Assembly (NCBI RefSeq): GCF_017316025.1
Contig: NZ_JAFLVT010000002.1
Coordinates: 1-64,000, forward strand
Direction of reading: 5' to 3'
From: Candidatus Enterococcus myersii
GTDB taxonomy: Bacteria > Bacillota > Bacilli > Lactobacillales > Enterococcaceae
DNA: 64,000 nt
In this document: positions 55,023 to 64,000 of the stretch, piece after piece
How positions within the stretch are numbered: position 1 is the stretch's first letter
How the letters are laid out: every line of letters begins with the position of its first letter
Translations under genes and position numbers: made by a program
The notes under the pieces: model-generated
What the model was told of the DNA's origin: nothing
The model's input: only the letters and a program-made list of their open reading frames with translations
The model's database searches: none

Positions 55023-55727
55023 ATGAAGAAAATATTAGTTGTTGACGATGAAAAACCAATTTCAGATATCGTCAAATTCAATTTAACTAAAGAAGGTTAT
55101 GAGGTACACACTGCTTTTGATGGGGAAGAAGCCCTAGAAAAAGTGAAAGAAGTCGAGCCAGATTTGATTTTATTGGATTTAATGTTACCAAAAATTGACG
55201 GGCTAGAAGTCGCTCGGGAAGTGCGCAAAAACTATGATATGCCAATCATCATGGTAACAGCCAAGGACTCTGAAATCGATAAAGTTTTAGGACTGGAATT
55301 GGGCGCAGATGATTATGTAACCAAACCGTTTTCAAACCGTGAATTAGTTGCTCGGGTTAAAGCCAACTTGCGTCGTGGTTCTACTGCGGCAAAAGAAGCT
55401 GAAGAAGCGCCAAACTCCGAACTTGTCATTGGAGATTTGACCATTCAACCAGAAGCCTACATGGTTATGAAAAATGGTGAGGCGATTGAGCTGACCCATA
55501 GAGAATTTGAATTGTTACATTATTTGGCAAAGCATTTAGGTCAAGTAATGACCAGAGAACACTTATTACAAACCGTTTGGGGTTACGATTATTTTGGCGA
55601 CGTCAGAACTGTTGACGTAACAGTTCGTCGTCTGCGGGAAAAAATTGAAGATAATCCAAGCCATCCTAATTATTTGGTGACACGAAGAGGCGTAGGCTAT
55701 TATTTACGCAATCCGGAACAGGAGTAA
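55023..55727 (+). CDS. walR: Response regulator WalR (YycF/VicR)
   Basis: 234 residues. OmpR-type: receiver domain ([14 protein letters not shown], phospho-acceptor Asp52 in [28 protein letters not shown]) and winged helix (about 133-232, [53 protein letters not shown]). It is the essential regulator of cell-wall hydrolase genes in Firmicutes. First gene of the walRKHIJ operon. Confidence 0.97.
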   Translation: MKKILVVDDEKPISDIVKFNLTKEGYEVHTAFDGEEALEKVKEVEPDLILLDLMLPKIDGLEVAREVRKNYDMPIIMVTAKDSEIDKVLGLELGADDYVTKPFSNRELVARVKANLRRGSTAAKEAEEAPNSELVIGDLTIQPEAYMVMKNGEAIELTHREFELLHYLAKHLGQVMTREHLLQTVWGYDYFGDVRTVDVTVRRLREKIEDNPSHPNYLVTRRGVGYYLRNPEQE

Positions 55728-55731
55728 TGGA

Positions 55732-57570
55732 ATGAATAAAAAAGTTCGCTTTTTTCAATCAGTGAACTTTAAAATCGCCCTGGCATTTATCTTGATCTTA
55801 ATTATTTCGATCGAGATTATCGGGGCGTATTTTATTCGCGGATTGGAAAATAAAACGATCGAAAGTTTTACCACGAGTATGAACCGACAAGCTGCCAGTT
55901 TATCCGGCACGCTTGGCTCAGAATTGAGTAAAGACAATGATAAAGAGACCGATGAAGCGGATGCTTCTATTCAGCGGATTATTGACACGAATAAAAGCGG
56001 CGATATTATTGAAATTCGAGTTGTGGATGAAAAAGGCATTGTGAGGGCTACTACCAATGTTTCTGATCGTAGTGCCCGCGGCAAAAAAAATGATTATCGC
56101 GATATTGATGATTTAGCCGTAAAATCCGAGATGGCCATTGATGATACAACAGGAAATCGAGTTTACATTAATGTACAACCAATTCAATCTCCTACAGGGG
56201 ATAGCATTATCGGAGCTGTTTACATTAAGAGTGATATTGAAAAACAATACTTAGAAATTCAAAATACGGCTCTGATTTTTGTTACTGCTTCGATTATCGC
56301 GGCGGCCATTTCAATAATCGTGGCGGTATTGGTTTCCCGCTCGATCACACAACCGATTGGAGAAATGCGAGAACAAGCAAGACGAATAGCTAGAGGAGAT
56401 TATAGTCGTAAGGTGGCTGTTCATGGTAAAGATGAGTTAGGGCAATTGGCTGAAACATTTAATCAACTGGGAGATCGGATCGAAGAAACGCAAGAAGCGA
56501 TGGAAGCAGAGCGAAATCGGCTAGATAGTGTCTTGTCACATATGACAGATGGTGTTGTCGCCACCGATCGAAGAGGAAAAGTCATTACGATTAATGAAAT
56601 GGCAATCAACCTTTTAAATGTCACCAGTGAAGAAGCAGTGGGACATTCGATTTTAGAACTATTAGATATTGAAGAAGATTATACCCTGCGAAAACTTTTG
56701 GAAAATCCTGATGAAATGTTAATTTCTCGTGAAGCACCAGATGGCAGTGAAATTATTTTGCGGACGGACTTCTCCATGATTCGGCGTGAATCGGGCTTTA
56801 TTAGTGGTTTAGTAGCCGTTATGCACGATGTAACCGAACAGGAAAAAACAGAGCAAGAACGCCGGGAGTTTGTATCAAATGTATCCCATGAATTACGGAC
56901 ACCTTTGACCAGTATGCGTAGTTACATTGAAGCTTTGAGTGAAGGTGCTTGGCAAGACAAAGAAATTGCACCAAATTTCTTAAAAGTAACGCTAGATGAA
57001 ACCGACCGTATGATTCGCATGATCAACGATCTTTTGAATTTATCGCGGATGGATAATGGTAAAAATAATATGCAACTAGAATATATTAATTTTAATGAAC
57101 TAGTGAATTTTGTTTTGGATCGTTTTGATATGATGATGAATTCCCAGGATCAAAAGAAAAAATATACAATTCGGCGAGAATTTACCAAACGGGAATTGTG
57201 GGTTGAAGTGGATACCGATAAAATGATGCAAGTGATTGATAATATCATGAATAACGCCATCAAGTATTCACCAGACGGCGGCACGATTACTGTTCGTTTG
57301 ATGGAAACGCATAATAACATCGTCTTGAGCGTTCAAGACAGAGGATTAGGTATTCCAAAAAAAGATTTGCAAAAAGTATTTGATCGTTTTTATCGCGTCG
57401 ATAAAGCGCGAGCACGAAAACAAGGTGGTACAGGCCTAGGCTTAGCAATTTCAAAAGAAGTAATTAAGTCCCATGGTGGTAGTATTTGGGCTGAAAGTAA
57501 AGAAGGCAAAGGCTCTACTTTCTTTATTACATTACCTTATGAACCATATGAGGGGGAATGGTGGGAATGA
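55732..57570 (+). CDS. walK: Sensor histidine kinase WalK (YycG/VicK)
   Basis: 612 residues. Two membrane helices (about 13-35 and 182-203) enclose an extracellular PAS-like domain, as in Bacillus and Staphylococcus WalK and unlike the single-helix streptococcal form. HAMP (about 203-255), PAS (about 265-375), HisKA with His386 (FVSNVSHELRTPLTSM) and HATPase (NIMNNAIKYSP, DRGLGIPKKD, GGTGLGLAISKEV) follow. It starts four bases after walR. Confidence 0.97.
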   Translation: MNKKVRFFQSVNFKIALAFILILIISIEIIGAYFIRGLENKTIESFTTSMNRQAASLSGTLGSELSKDNDKETDEADASIQRIIDTNKSGDIIEIRVVDEKGIVRATTNVSDRSARGKKNDYRDIDDLAVKSEMAIDDTTGNRVYINVQPIQSPTGDSIIGAVYIKSDIEKQYLEIQNTALIFVTASIIAAAISIIVAVLVSRSITQPIGEMREQARRIARGDYSRKVAVHGKDELGQLAETFNQLGDRIEETQEAMEAERNRLDSVLSHMTDGVVATDRRGKVITINEMAINLLNVTSEEAVGHSILELLDIEEDYTLRKLLENPDEMLISREAPDGSEIILRTDFSMIRRESGFISGLVAVMHDVTEQEKTEQERREFVSNVSHELRTPLTSMRSYIEALSEGAWQDKEIAPNFLKVTLDETDRMIRMINDLLNLSRMDNGKNNMQLEYINFNELVNFVLDRFDMMMNSQDQKKKYTIRREFTKRELWVEVDTDKMMQVIDNIMNNAIKYSPDGGTITVRLMETHNNIVLSVQDRGLGIPKKDLQKVFDRFYRVDKARARKQGGTGLGLAISKEVIKSHGGSIWAESKEGKGSTFFITLPYEPYEGEWWE

Positions 57571-58892
57571 AAATATCCGAACGTATTATTCGTATCGGTT
57601 TGATTTTTTTAATCGCATTAAGTTTTTATCTTTCTTATATGATTTGGTTGAGCCCGACTGCGCGCAGTAATTTGCAAACCAATAAGCAAGCAGAACGGAT
57701 TGTCAGTACGACCCAGAATATCCGAAAAGCAACCGACATTTTTTTACCGCTACGTTTGGTATGGGTCAATGGTGAAGGCAATATTAAGCAGACATCTACA
57801 GACACAATTATTGGAGATGTTCAAAATCTAGTGAATAAAGCTAGTTTTGGTACCCCTGAGAAAAAAAACTATGACAGCGATGAAGAATTTTTTGCTGATG
57901 TCGATATTAAAAATGGCGTTGAACTTTCATATTTTGGCCCATTTTTAGTGAAGGAATATGTTGAAATTTTTAATCTGGACTTAGCATTAGATAAATTGCA
58001 AGATGTTCATTTTACTAAGGTGCAGCTTGACTTTGACAGTCATCAAATTCGCTTTATTAATATGCGCCGTCATCAAATTGTCGAGGTGCCAGTAACCATT
58101 GATGAGCTGAAGATTACGCAAATTGCAAGCCAAGCCGCAGAAAAAAATTGGCTGCAAATGAATGAAGAAAATCGCATCAGTAGTATGCAATACAATACGC
58201 AAACGCCGGTCAAATTGAAGCGTTATAGCTATATTGCTTCTAATTTATCTTATACAACATTCCGGGATGCATTTTTCACAAATCCCCAAGATGTAAAAAT
58301 GAATGAAGAAACTAGCAACCTTGTTTTATATGATGGCACTGAAAATATGAGTATTCAAGAAGACAAGCAGCTCATTGATTTTCGTGGAGAGATTGACTTA
58401 AGTGGTGGTGAGGGCGATATCTATTCCCAAAGCTTCAGTTATATCACACGCCTTGGTGCTAATTTGGGAAATTTACGTTATTTTGATCGCGACAAAGATG
58501 AAATTACTTACCGGATTTTCGTGGAAGGCTATCCTGTGTTTGGGGATGCTTATCAAGGGGAAGTTAATTTAAAAATAAACGGGGAAAGTAAAACAGATAA
58601 CGGTGCTTTGCCGGTCCAAATTCTCTCAAGTATGAATGCAATCCAAGTACCGATTCCTTCTGATGAGGTCGTGGAATTACCGCCAAGTCATACGATTATT
58701 GAAAACCTGGCTTATATGGGGGTCGATCAAAGTTTGGTTCAATCGCTTGTGATTGCTTATGGTCGCCAAGATCTATCTGCCACTAGTGGTGTTGTAGATC
58801 TAGTCCCGATGTGGTATATCCGCTATGATGGTCAGTGGTATTCTTATGATAGTTTAATTGCTAAAATCCAGCAGGAAACGGGGGCGGATTAA
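57567..58892 (+). CDS. walH: WalK regulator WalH (YycH)
   Basis: 441 residues. One N-terminal membrane helix (about 8-28), then an extracellular YycH domain. It interacts with WalK and WalI in the membrane and tunes kinase activity. The ATG at 57567 overlaps the walK stop (ATGA); the ATG at 57558 upstream is too close to its Shine-Dalgarno site. Confidence 0.9.
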   Translation: MKISERIIRIGLIFLIALSFYLSYMIWLSPTARSNLQTNKQAERIVSTTQNIRKATDIFLPLRLVWVNGEGNIKQTSTDTIIGDVQNLVNKASFGTPEKKNYDSDEEFFADVDIKNGVELSYFGPFLVKEYVEIFNLDLALDKLQDVHFTKVQLDFDSHQIRFINMRRHQIVEVPVTIDELKITQIASQAAEKNWLQMNEENRISSMQYNTQTPVKLKRYSYIASNLSYTTFRDAFFTNPQDVKMNEETSNLVLYDGTENMSIQEDKQLIDFRGEIDLSGGEGDIYSQSFSYITRLGANLGNLRYFDRDKDEITYRIFVEGYPVFGDAYQGEVNLKINGESKTDNGALPVQILSSMNAIQVPIPSDEVVELPPSHTIIENLAYMGVDQSLVQSLVIAYGRQDLSATSGVVDLVPMWYIRYDGQWYSYDSLIAKIQQETGAD

Positions 58893-59762
58893 TTGGATTT
58901 TAAAAAAATCGAATGGATCTTCTTCTTAGCTTTTCTGGGTGTGAATATCTTTTTATTTAATATTTATCACGCTACTAAAAATGAAGAAGGTAACGTTTCT
59001 AGTACGAATCAAAAAATTGATATCCTACAGCGTTTGGAAGCAGACGAGATTAGTATCAAAGGCAAACTTTCTTCAGAAATAAAAGAAGGATATTATTTGG
59101 CTGCGGTACCAACAAATATGAATGAAGCTGTCAATACTGCTAAGGAAAAAAACGGTGCAGCCTTCAACAGCGGGACAAACTTTGTTGGAGAAAATCACAG
59201 TCAATTCATTTATACGCCGAGTACGAATTTTTATATTAAAGATAGTAAAGAAACCAAAGAGAATGTGGATTCTTTTTTGAAGGATTCAAATGAAGTTTTA
59301 TTTGGACAAGAATACATGTATGTCCCCCATGAGTCGTTAACAGATCCAGAATATCCAGAAATTATTTGTGCCCAAAGCTTTGAAGGTATTCCTTTTTATG
59401 ATGACACAAGTAAAATGGAAATTATCTTAGAAGAAAATGACGGTCTACTGCGTGTTTCTCGTTATATGCAAACCCATCTGTCTGCAATTGAAAAACTACG
59501 GGAAAAGATGGGTTTATACAGTGAAAAAGATGCTGTCAATACGCTTTATATCAATAACAAACTACCAGCAAAATCCAAAATTTTGTGGCGCCAGCTGTCT
59601 TATGTGATGATTTTACAAGTTCGAGGTAAAAATGTTTATGTGCCTGCCTGGTTAGTAGCTGTGGAAACTGGTAAAAATAATGTTCAAATTGAAACAGTGA
59701 ACGCCTTTACAAATCGTATTATTACAAATAATACGTTGCAAAAGGTGGAAAATACCAATTAA
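58893..59762 (+). CDS. walI: WalK regulator WalI (YycI)
   Basis: 289 residues. N-terminal membrane helix (about 6-25, IEWIFFLAFLGVNIFLFNIY) and an extracellular YycI domain (about 30-285). It pairs with WalH. It starts with TTG at 58893 directly after the walH stop codon; GGGGGCGG upstream supports this start. Confidence 0.9.
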   Translation: MDFKKIEWIFFLAFLGVNIFLFNIYHATKNEEGNVSSTNQKIDILQRLEADEISIKGKLSSEIKEGYYLAAVPTNMNEAVNTAKEKNGAAFNSGTNFVGENHSQFIYTPSTNFYIKDSKETKENVDSFLKDSNEVLFGQEYMYVPHESLTDPEYPEIICAQSFEGIPFYDDTSKMEIILEENDGLLRVSRYMQTHLSAIEKLREKMGLYSEKDAVNTLYINNKLPAKSKILWRQLSYVMILQVRGKNVYVPAWLVAVETGKNNVQIETVNAFTNRIITNNTLQKVENTN

Positions 59763-59844
59763 GGTATGTATAATAAAAATCGTTTAGAAGGTGAGGTTGT
59801 AAATTTCAATCACGCTTTAGTTTAGTTGAAGGGAAGTCTAGCAG

Positions 59845-60648
59845 ATGGCAGAAGCTGCTTTAAAAATTAGTGTGTTAGCCAGTGGTAGTTCTGGTAATTC
59901 TTTATATATTGAAAGCGGAAAAAAACGACTGCTAGTGGATGCCGGTCTTTCTGGCAAAAAAATTACATCTTTATTAGCAGAAGTAGGTAAAGATCCAGCG
60001 GACTTAGATGCAATACTAGTTACCCATGAACATCGCGATCACATTCATGGTGTGGGAGTATTGGCTAGAAAATATGGTCTGGATGTTTACGCCAATGAAG
60101 GAACTTGGCAAGCAATGGATGGTATGCTAGGTAAAATTGATGTCGCGCAAAAGCATATTTTTGAAATGGGGAAGGTTCTAACCTTTGGGGATATGGACGT
60201 TGAAAGTTTTGGCGTTTCTCACGATGCGGCGGCACCGCAATTTTATCGTTTTCACAAAGACGGCAAATCTTTTGTAATGTTGACAGATACTGGTTATTGC
60301 AGTGATCATGTTCGTGGGATTATTCGCGATGCAGATGCCTATTTAGTGGAAAGTAACCACGATTTGGAAATGTTGCGGATGGGACCTTATCCTTGGAGTT
60401 TAAAACAACGAATTTTAGGGGATCGAGGTCATTTGTCAAATGAAGATGGTGCACTGGTTATGACAGATATCATCGGAGATAGCACGAAGAGAATTTACTT
60501 GGGGCATTTAAGTAAAGAAAACAATATGAAAGAGCTCGCCCATTTAACGATGAAAAATATTTTGAAAGAACATGATTTAGGTGTGGATTATAACTTTAAA
60601 ATTTACGATACAGACCCAGATCAAGCCAGTGAATTGTTTGCAATTTAA
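59845..60648 (+). CDS. walJ: Metallo-beta-lactamase-fold hydrolase WalJ (YycJ)
   Basis: 267 residues. LASGSSGNSLYIE, the metal-binding THEHRDHIHG, LTDTGYCSDH and LGHLSKENN are typical of the YycJ/VicX family of the MBL fold. Probably a nuclease; linked to DNA replication and wall homeostasis in relatives. 82 bases separate it from walI. An htrA gene, which often ends this operon, does not follow here. Confidence 0.92.
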   Translation: MAEAALKISVLASGSSGNSLYIESGKKRLLVDAGLSGKKITSLLAEVGKDPADLDAILVTHEHRDHIHGVGVLARKYGLDVYANEGTWQAMDGMLGKIDVAQKHIFEMGKVLTFGDMDVESFGVSHDAAAPQFYRFHKDGKSFVMLTDTGYCSDHVRGIIRDADAYLVESNHDLEMLRMGPYPWSLKQRILGDRGHLSNEDGALVMTDIIGDSTKRIYLGHLSKENNMKELAHLTMKNILKEHDLGVDYNFKIYDTDPDQASELFAI

Positions 60649-60691
60649 GTATTGATATGAAAAAAGTCGTGAATAAACGACAGTTATATGT

Positions 60692-60728
60692 AAAAAAGCG
60701 GAGACAAAATTTTGTCTCCGCTTTTTTA
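60692..60728 (+). terminator. Terminator of the wal operon
   Basis: AAAAAAGCGGAGACAAAA and TTTTGTCTCCGCTTTTTT form an 18-bp perfect palindrome acting on both strands. Confidence 0.9.
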
Positions 60729-60766
60729 TTGATAAAGAGTAGATCAAGTTCATGCCGCTTTTTTAG

Positions 60767-60880
60767 GGTCTAGCTTCATGGGCTCACGCTGCTAGGAATA
60801 AGGCAATATTTTCAAAAATTTGCGGAATGATTTCTAAAATTTCCGCGGAAATTTTTGAGAGCAAAGGGCGTTAGCGAAGT
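60767..60880. repeat. Dispersed intergenic repeat, single copy
   Basis: TCTAGCTTCATGGGCTC, GAATAAGGCAATATTTTC, AAAAATTTG and TTGAGAGCAAAG-GCG line up in the same order as in the 29618 unit. It ends five bases before the stop codon side of the leftward SDR gene, the same position as other copies. Confidence 0.6.
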
Positions 60881-60884
60881 TTTT

Positions 60885-61523
60885 TTAATAATTTGTACTA
60901 TCGCCAGCAATACTGATGTGAATATTTTTTTGTGGCTGTTTGATTAAATCCATAACACCCTTCGCATAATCCGCCATGCTGACTTCACTTTTTCCAGCAC
61001 TATCTTTTTCCAAGATATCTTCGTTGATTTGGTATTTACCAGTAAAAGGGGCATCATAGATAAAGTTTGCGGCAGGTGATACATAAGTCCAAACAACATC
61101 AGGAAATTCTTTTAACTCAGCCAATGATTGGGCCATATTTGACGCCGTTGGATGAATGGGAGAGCTGGCTGGAATGGTATCTAGCAAGCGTTTTGTTCGC
61201 TCTGTATTCAAATACAAAGAAGAAGCGCCGCCGACTACAATTAACCAGACAGATGTTTTCCGCAAAATTTTAGCTAAATGAAGCAAGCTTGTTTTATGCA
61301 TTTCTTCTCGTCCTTGGGGTGCGTTAAAAGCATCAATCACAATATCAAAATCAGAGAGATCAGCAGTTGTTAAATCAAAAAGATCTTTTTTTAGCACGGG
61401 CACAGCTACTTGCAATTTTTCAGGGCTACGAACGATCGCTGTAACATCATAATGATCGTCTAATGCCGCTTTTAGTAGATGACTGCCGACATGACCTGTG
61501 GCTCCAATAATTCCAATTTTCAT
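60885..61523 (-). CDS. NAD(P)-binding SDR-type protein (YwnB-like)
   Basis: 212 residues. KIGIIGATGHVGSHLLKAALDDHYDVTAIVR is a Rossmann nucleotide-binding start of the atypical SDR group; later VVGGASSLYLN and WTYVSPAANFIYDAPFTGKY fit the NAD(P)H-binding YwnB-type family. It lacks the YxxxK dyad of classical SDRs, so catalysis is uncertain. The ATG at 61523 follows AAGGAGG. Single gene. Confidence 0.83.
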   Translation of the reverse strand: MKIGIIGATGHVGSHLLKAALDDHYDVTAIVRSPEKLQVAVPVLKKDLFDLTTADLSDFDIVIDAFNAPQGREEMHKTSLLHLAKILRKTSVWLIVVGGASSLYLNTERTKRLLDTIPASSPIHPTASNMAQSLAELKEFPDVVWTYVSPAANFIYDAPFTGKYQINEDILEKDSAGKSEVSMADYAKGVMDLIKQPQKNIHISIAGDSTNY

Positions 61524-61617
61524 CAAAACGCCTCCTTAAAAATAAAAAACCACTACATCCCTTATTTTAGCGGTTAGCTCCTTTTTTTGCTAAAAAAAAG
61601 CCTATTAAAATAAAGGA

Positions 61618-62244
61618 TTAAAGTGTAAAGCGCAATACTTGAATAAGCAATACTAAAATATTTGCACCGCAATGACTAAGGATGGCCGTTTTAATTGAAC
61701 CTGTCTTGACGTAAATAAAGGATAAAAAGCAACCTAAAATAAAGTAGACTAAAATATCACTATCGGTGTGAACCAGCGCAAACGCTGCTGCACTAAATAA
61801 AATTGCCAAAGGTAAAGAAAAATATTCACCAAAAAAGCCAATACAAGCCCGTCTAAAAACGAGTTCTTCCATAATGGGACCACAAATAGTGGCTATAACT
61901 GCAAAAATAGGCCTCTGCCACAAAACTTCCATCATATTGAGACTGCGATTAAAATTATTTTTTATACTAAAAAAAGTTTCGATATAGCCAGTGATGCCGA
62001 TTAATAAGACGGTCAATAAAATGCCAATCAGTCCGGTGAGAATAATTTTTTTTTGACTCATCGGATTTTTTTCGAAGGATAAAGGCGGAACTTTTTGGTA
62101 TAAAAAAATTAGAACACCAGTGCCGATTAAATAAGATAAACCAGCAGTGAGGGTCTCACCGTTGTTTATTTTAATAATAGCAGGAATTAAAAAAACGAAA
62201 GCATAACATAAAATTGATGAAAAGCTATATTTAATTTGTGACAT
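61618..62244 (-). CDS. CPBP family intramembrane metalloprotease
   Basis: 208 residues, about six hydrophobic segments. EELVFRRACIG (motif 1), FALVHTDSD (motif 2) and HCGANI (motif 3) are the three CPBP/CAAX-protease motifs with the catalytic Glu-Glu-R and His residues. In lactic acid bacteria such proteins often give bacteriocin self-immunity; no bacteriocin gene is near, so the role is open. Confidence 0.86.
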   Translation of the reverse strand: MSQIKYSFSSILCYAFVFLIPAIIKINNGETLTAGLSYLIGTGVLIFLYQKVPPLSFEKNPMSQKKIILTGLIGILLTVLLIGITGYIETFFSIKNNFNRSLNMMEVLWQRPIFAVIATICGPIMEELVFRRACIGFFGEYFSLPLAILFSAAAFALVHTDSDILVYFILGCFLSFIYVKTGSIKTAILSHCGANILVLLIQVLRFTL

Positions 62245-62353
62245 TTAACTACTCCTTTAGTTGTCTAATAAAAGTATACCTGAATCATTTTTACAAGACA
62301 ATTACTTCGGAAAATAGGCAAAATTTCTTCAATAAAAAAACAAGGGAAAAAAC

Positions 62354-62421
62354 TTGCATTGTGGGGATAAAATGAGTAATATAGTTCTTGTAGGTTAGCA
62401 CTCAACTATTGAGAGTGCTAA
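62354..62421 (+). promoter_or_regulatory. groESL promoter and CIRCE element
   Basis: TTGCAT (62354-62359), 17 bases, TAATAT (62377-62382). The perfect CIRCE TTAGCACTC-N9-GAGTGCTAA lies at 62395-62421, so the operon is repressed by HrcA and induced by heat. I see no CtsR heptad repeat. Confidence 0.95.
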
Positions 62422-62449
62422 TACATGAAAATTGATGGAGGGATTTATC

Positions 62450-62734
62450 GTGTTAAAACCATTAGGTGATCGCGTGATCATTGAAGTCGCAAAAGAAGAA
62501 GAAAAATCTGTAGGCGGAATCGTGTTAGCATCAGCTGCACAAGAAAAACCACAAACAGGTACAGTTATCGCTGTTGGTGAAGGCCGCTTTTTAGAAAATG
62601 GTGAAAAAGCCGCAATCCCAGTTGTTGTGGGAGACCAAGTAATGTTTGAAAAATATGCTGGTTCAGAAGTGAAATATGAAGGCAAAGAATATTTAATTGT
62701 TAATGGTAAAGATATTATCGCTATTGTGGAATAA
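62450..62734 (+). CDS. groES: Co-chaperonin GroES
   Basis: 94 residues. [26 protein letters not shown] and the VGEGR mobile-loop region are typical. It starts with GTG at 62450, seven bases after GGAGGGA. It caps the GroEL cage during protein folding. Confidence 0.97.
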   Translation: MLKPLGDRVIIEVAKEEEKSVGGIVLASAAQEKPQTGTVIAVGEGRFLENGEKAAIPVVVGDQVMFEKYAGSEVKYEGKEYLIVNGKDIIAIVE

Positions 62735-62763
62735 TCACACAAAAAACGTTATAAAAAAATTAA

Positions 62764-64000
<1,237 letters not shown>

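Noticed and set aside
61618-62244. Bacteriocin immunity role for the CPBP protease
   Set aside because: No small double-glycine leader peptide or bacteriocin export gene was found nearby, so only the family is reported.

Overview
The window is a chromosomal segment of a low-GC Gram-positive bacterium, most likely an Enterococcus or a close relative (Enterococcaceae). Reasons: rpmG-secE-nusG, rplKA and rplJL leaders, walRKHIJ, groESL behind CIRCE, nrdHEF, feoAB and lactose- and mannose-type PTS genes all have typical lactobacillalean sequence; Shine-Dalgarno sites are strong; promoters are sigma-A type; cre, CIRCE, NrdR, Fur-like and RAT sites are recognisable. The species cannot be fixed from sequence alone.

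Layout. 1-4.6 kb: lipid kinase, a possible cre-controlled leader or small RNA, a small membrane protein, a preQ1-riboswitch-controlled queT, a CBS/ACT c-di-AMP-binding protein, rpmG-secE-nusG and an elaborate nested RNA structure behind nusG. 4.7-10 kb: a mannose-family PTS operon (EIIA, YajC-like, EIIB, EIIC, EIID), then a GntR regulator and an AgaS-type sugar isomerase; the same operator lies at both transcription starts. 10-17.5 kb: lipoprotein hydrolase, TetR with a two-gene ABC exporter, L-serine dehydratase and a NagB-like protein with an altered active site. 17.5-20.1 kb: rplK, rplA, rplJ, rplL. 20.1-28.2 kb: pilus locus with three LPXTG-type subunits and a class C sortase carrying an unusual C-terminal domain. 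28.3-34.8 kb: CsbD, nagB, a DUF92 membrane protein and class Ib ribonucleotide reductase (nrdHEF). 34.8-37.8 kb: Fur-controlled feoA-feoB plus a Cys-rich Feo protein. 38.6-45.8 kb: lactose PTS operon (lacT-lacG-lacF-lacE) and a GH2 glycosidase. 45.8-52.6 kb: an IS1182-type remnant, then a citrate lyase cluster (citC, citX, citD, citE, citF) with a divergent PucR/CdaR-type regulator. 52.6-64 kb: tRNA-Lys, DUF1836, DegV, the walRKHIJ cell-wall stress system, an SDR protein, a CPBP protease, and groES-groEL (truncated by the window end).

Across the segment runs a family of intergenic repeats. At three loci (11.0, 17.3, 29.6 kb) the unit is tandemly duplicated with the same 124-bp period although the sequences have diverged between loci; single related copies lie near 0.1, 30.8, 53.2 and 60.8 kb. 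Most sit just beyond gene 3' ends. This family, the structure behind nusG, the possible RNA in front of the lipid kinase gene and the sortase with a SpaA-like tail are the least ordinary items. I saw no CRISPR array, prophage or defence island.
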